From positions 1-15,363 of the forward strand of contig JBDRDO010000019.1 of the NCBI GenBank assembly GCA_043820655.1: a DNA stretch of 15,363 nt. Reading direction: 5' to 3'. Source of the stretch: JAZDEL01 sp043820655 (GTDB lineage Archaea; Iainarchaeota; Iainarchaeia; Iainarchaeales; JAZDEL01). Shown here piece by piece: positions 13,121 to 15,363 of the stretch; position 1 is the stretch's first letter, and the number at the start of each line of letters is the position of its first letter. The notes under the pieces were generated by a model. It saw only the letters and a program-made list of their open reading frames with translations, did no database searches and had not been told where the DNA came from. Both the position numbers and the translations under genes were made by a program.

Positions 13121-14254
13121 ATGAAGCCGCTCAGCAAAAAGGAGCAAAAAAAGCGCAGGGAGTACAAAAAGCGAATGCTCAGAGAATTTAAAAAACGCTA
13201 TGACAAATACTTTTCCCCTGCAGAAATGAAAATCCGGAAAAGGGCGGAGAAGATAAGGGCACGAAGGAGTAAGGAAAGCGAAGCAATAAGAACCAAACAA
13301 CTACTTGAAGACCTGAAACACTACGGGTTCAATCCAAAGGACTGGAAACTGGATTTCAGCCAGACAGTATTTGAAGGGCACGATTGTTCCGAGTGCGGAA
13401 CAGAAAATAGGTCCAATATTTTCATACGAAATAAGAAAAACCCGAAAGAATGGGTGGAGGGGTGGTGCGATTGGGCGCACATTAAACGGTGCAGAGAGAA
13501 ATATTCCGAGGGCGATACTTGCTACTCGTTATGGCGCGGCGGGAAGGATTTTGAATACTATGTAAATGATATGAAGAAGGCTTACGAAAAGGAGCGCTAC
13601 AGGAAAATTGACCCGGGCAAGTCTATTTATTATTGGGATTATCTCAAAGTGCCGAAAGACCTCGCCAAAAAATACGGTATCAAAGCAAAGGATGGCTTTG
13701 AAAAGCCCGATTACATCCGCGAAATGGAGAAGGGTTGCAACAGGACTTCCGCCCACGAGATGGAAATATGCAAGCAGCAGAAGAGGCTAAGGGAGCGGAT
13801 GCGGAGGGAACTTGCAAAAATAATTGCGAAGCAGTTGCTGGAAGACATGCCTAATTACGGCTTTAGGAAAAATGAATGGAAAATAGATGTGGGAAAAATT
13901 ACACGTGGCAGCCATAATTGCTCGGACTGCGGAGCCAGTGATGCATCCGATATTTACATCGTGAACAAGAAATCGCCAAATGTGAAAATATGGGCGGCAT
14001 GCGATTGGGCGCACCTGAAAAAATGCAGAAATAAGCGCGCCAATATGCCGACATACCATTATTCAAGGCATGTCGACAACTACATTAAGCAAAGGGGGAA
14101 ATACAAGAAAGCGGACGCATCAAAATTCATTTGCTTCTGGACAAAAATAAAAACGCCTGGGGATTTGGCAAAGAAATATTTTGTCAGAAATCTAGACCAG
14201 CCTTATGTTGTTCCAAGGCATATTCTGGAGAAATACGAAAGAATTTATGTTTGA
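13121..14254 (+). CDS. Protein with two tandem copies of a putative zinc-binding domain, unknown function
   Basis: A 377-residue, very basic protein that I do not recognise. Two halves repeat: residues 59-198 and 237-368. Each begins with a basic helix and KQLLED, then YGF and W-K-[LI]-D, then the ligand pattern H-x-C-x2-C-x23-C-D-W-A-H-x-K-[RK]-C, and ends with a W-containing strand, a K-x-P and DLAKKY. Copy 1 has H87, C89, C92, C116, H120, C124; copy 2 has H265, C267, C270, C294, H298, C302. Equal spacing in diverged copies suggests a metal site. The N-terminal 55 residues are a highly charged Lys/Arg helix. RNA or DNA binding is a guess from charge and zinc-like motifs. The ATG at 13121 is preferred to the GTG at 13115. 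Confidence 0.82.
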   Translation: MKPLSKKEQKKRREYKKRMLREFKKRYDKYFSPAEMKIRKRAEKIRARRSKESEAIRTKQLLEDLKHYGFNPKDWKLDFSQTVFEGHDCSECGTENRSNIFIRNKKNPKEWVEGWCDWAHIKRCREKYSEGDTCYSLWRGGKDFEYYVNDMKKAYEKERYRKIDPGKSIYYWDYLKVPKDLAKKYGIKAKDGFEKPDYIREMEKGCNRTSAHEMEICKQQKRLRERMRRELAKIIAKQLLEDMPNYGFRKNEWKIDVGKITRGSHNCSDCGASDASDIYIVNKKSPNVKIWAACDWAHLKKCRNKRANMPTYHYSRHVDNYIKQRGKYKKADASKFICFWTKIKTPGDLAKKYFVRNLDQPYVVPRHILEKYERIYV

Positions 14255-14258
14255 TGCC

Positions 14259-14906
14259 TTAACCTGTAGATGGAGTGCTATCAAACGCCGAACGTCCGTT
14301 TTCAAGTTTCCGATTATGAATCAAAATGCCGCCATTATTTAATTTCGCAAAGTCTGTTTTCTTCAGTTCAGCCTTGTTGAGTTTAGCCACATATTTTTTT
14401 CCTATGAAGACATAAGAGTTGCCAGTCGGGACCTTGCCGTCAAGAACATCATCGGATGACCTATCAGGCCAGTAGTCTTCATATTCAATCCAGCCGAAAG
14501 GAGCATCCAGATGCAGGAATAAATCTTTCATCAGATTTACAAAATCCGTTCTGTTTTTCAAAATTGCTTTCTTATTAATCTCCCCATCGCCGCCATAGCC
14601 GTCAATATACGTTTCTTGATTTATGGAATTTCCCAAAATCCAGCAATCGTTGAATCCGCCATGATTCAACTTACTTAATGATTCTGCAGAGATTACTGCT
14701 ACCAGCAAATTGTCATAAAGAGGGTCTTTAGGCTCCTCTATACGGGTGCCCCAGTCCATATCATACTCGAAGATTAGAAACTTGCCCTCTTTCTTAATCA
14801 GCTTGTGCCTCTTAACGGCATAAAACTCTTCGGCTTTTTTGTACAATTCTACCTCTGAGTAATCACGCATCGGAACATAAAAATTGCAGGAAAATCTTGC
14901 GGGCAT
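14259..14906 (-). CDS. Hypothetical protein
   Basis: A 215-residue soluble protein without a recognised domain. The first part is charged (SEVELYKKAEEFYAVKRHK) and is followed by strand-forming segments (FLIFEYDMDWG, NLLVAVISAESLSKL). A Gly/Asp-rich loop YIDGYGGDGE (about 98-107), a helix (FVNLMKDLFLHLD) and aromatic WIEYEDYWPD come next. An ATG at 14870 (MRDYSEVEL) is an alternative start; 14906 is kept because GTGAT lies three bases upstream and a TATA element fits it. It converges on the duplicated-domain gene with four bases between them. No function is proposed. Confidence 0.7.
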   Translation of the reverse strand: MPARFSCNFYVPMRDYSEVELYKKAEEFYAVKRHKLIKKEGKFLIFEYDMDWGTRIEEPKDPLYDNLLVAVISAESLSKLNHGGFNDCWILGNSINQETYIDGYGGDGEINKKAILKNRTDFVNLMKDLFLHLDAPFGWIEYEDYWPDRSSDDVLDGKVPTGNSYVFIGKKYVAKLNKAELKKTDFAKLNNGGILIHNRKLENGRSAFDSTPSTG

Positions 14907-14933
14907 AGAATCACACTTAGAATAATTACCAAA

Positions 14934-14944
14934 CTTTTAAAATA
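14934..14944 (-). promoter_or_regulatory. TATA box of the 14259-14906 gene
   Basis: The minus strand reads TATTTTAAAAG, centred about 33 bases upstream of the ATG at 14906. It lies in the 44-base gap after the stop of the upstream gene, so this gene can be transcribed on its own. Confidence 0.55.
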
Positions 14945-14950
14945 CGGCAC

Positions 14951-15363
14951 TTAGCCAAATGCCTCTGGCGGCACATAGATATTGTTGTATTTGGCCCAAG
15001 ATGTTACTTCTCCGCGCCGTACTTTTCCATCAACATATTTCTGTTTCGCCCGATAGCAATTTATAACATCACCTACTTTATTCATAATTGCAAATATTTT
15101 CTCAGCTTGGTTATATGCTATTATGCTTTTGTCCGAAGTTTGTGTGAAGTGGGGCATCATCTCATCACCAAGCGTTTCTTTACATTCCCTCTCCATTTTA
15201 CCAATATCATTATCCCAGCCATCATCATGTCTCCTCCACACCACATAGTCCGTGGTGTTTTGAGTCCAATTTGGCGTCGGAAATAAATAGGCAGTAACGT
15301 CACCGTTAAACAGTTCTATTACTACTTCCCCAATAAATATTCCTATCACAATAACTGCAGTTA
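14951..15363 (-). CDS. Hypothetical protein with N-terminal membrane segment, cut by the window edge
   Basis: The last 137 codons of a minus-strand gene that runs off the right end. The frame is open to the edge and reads TAVIVIGIFIGEVVIELF at the visible N-terminus, a likely membrane helix or uncleaved signal anchor, so the true start is probably outside the window. A GTG at 15349 would cut this helix and is not favoured. The rest is soluble and aromatic-rich (PNWTQNTTDYVVWRRHDDGWDND), with a helical, charged centre and SWAKYNNIYVPPEAF at the C-terminus. I recognise no family. The soluble part probably lies on one side of the membrane; topology is not resolved. Confidence 0.65.
   Translation of the reverse strand, partial: TAVIVIGIFIGEVVIELFNGDVTAYLFPTPNWTQNTTDYVVWRRHDDGWDNDIGKMERECKETLGDEMMPHFTQTSDKSIIAYNQAEKIFAIMNKVGDVINCYRAKQKYVDGKVRRGEVTSWAKYNNIYVPPEAFG

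Noticed and set aside
1..15363. CRISPR array, insertion sequence, integrase site or prophage genes
   Set aside because: No regularly spaced repeats, terminal inverted repeats with a transposase, or phage-like proteins were seen; the tRNA-Arg has no neighbouring integrase, and I saw no duplicated 3' end on reading.

Overview
The window is archaeal chromosomal DNA. It carries genes for the C/D RNP proteins Nop5 and fibrillarin, the archaeal CoA pathway pair (pantoate kinase and 4-phosphopantoate-beta-alanine ligase), an aCPSF2-type beta-CASP nuclease, NMD3, COG1709 and COG2150 regulators, and an ADP-forming acyl-CoA synthetase beta subunit. TATA boxes about 25-30 nt upstream of start codons and several probably leaderless transcripts fit this. 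Compact genes, frequent ATGA overlaps and shortened family members (NMD3, ArgH) suggest a small-genome lineage such as DPANN, but that placement is a guess from style and not from phylogeny.

Layout. (1) About 1-3926, plus strand: one dense run of nop5 (cut by the left edge), an unrecognised basic protein overlapping it, fibrillarin, pantoate kinase, phosphopantothenate synthetase and a dolichol/phytol-kinase-like membrane protein. (2) 3973-4047: tRNA-Arg(CCU), followed by a probably leaderless HTH regulator (4128-4829). (3) 4862-7709, minus strand: an operon aCPSF2 > six-helix membrane protein > NMD3, joined by two ATGA overlaps. (4) 7797-8429 (minus) and 8539-10978 (plus): an ACT-domain regulator divergent from argG-argH, with an inverted repeat in the shared promoter region. 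(5) 11003-11626: an ATP-grasp acyl-CoA synthetase beta subunit with its TATA box laid over the argH stop codon. (6) 11627-15363: a block of proteins I do not recognise: a lipoprotein plus a cytosolic partner (minus), a protein with two tandem copies of a putative zinc-binding domain (plus), and two more unknowns (minus), the last running off the right edge with a membrane segment.

How the genes fit together. The left operon joins rRNA 2'-O-methylation to CoA synthesis and perhaps isoprenoid-lipid phosphorylation. The central minus operon joins RNA 3'-end cleavage or decay to a ribosome-associated factor. The arginine cluster makes the last two steps from citrulline to arginine and has a likely local amino-acid-sensing regulator. 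The right third is the least explained part. Its best novelty candidate is the duplicated domain protein at 13121-14254, with ligand pattern H-x-C-x2-C-x23-C-D-W-A-H-x-K-[RK]-C found identically spaced in both copies.
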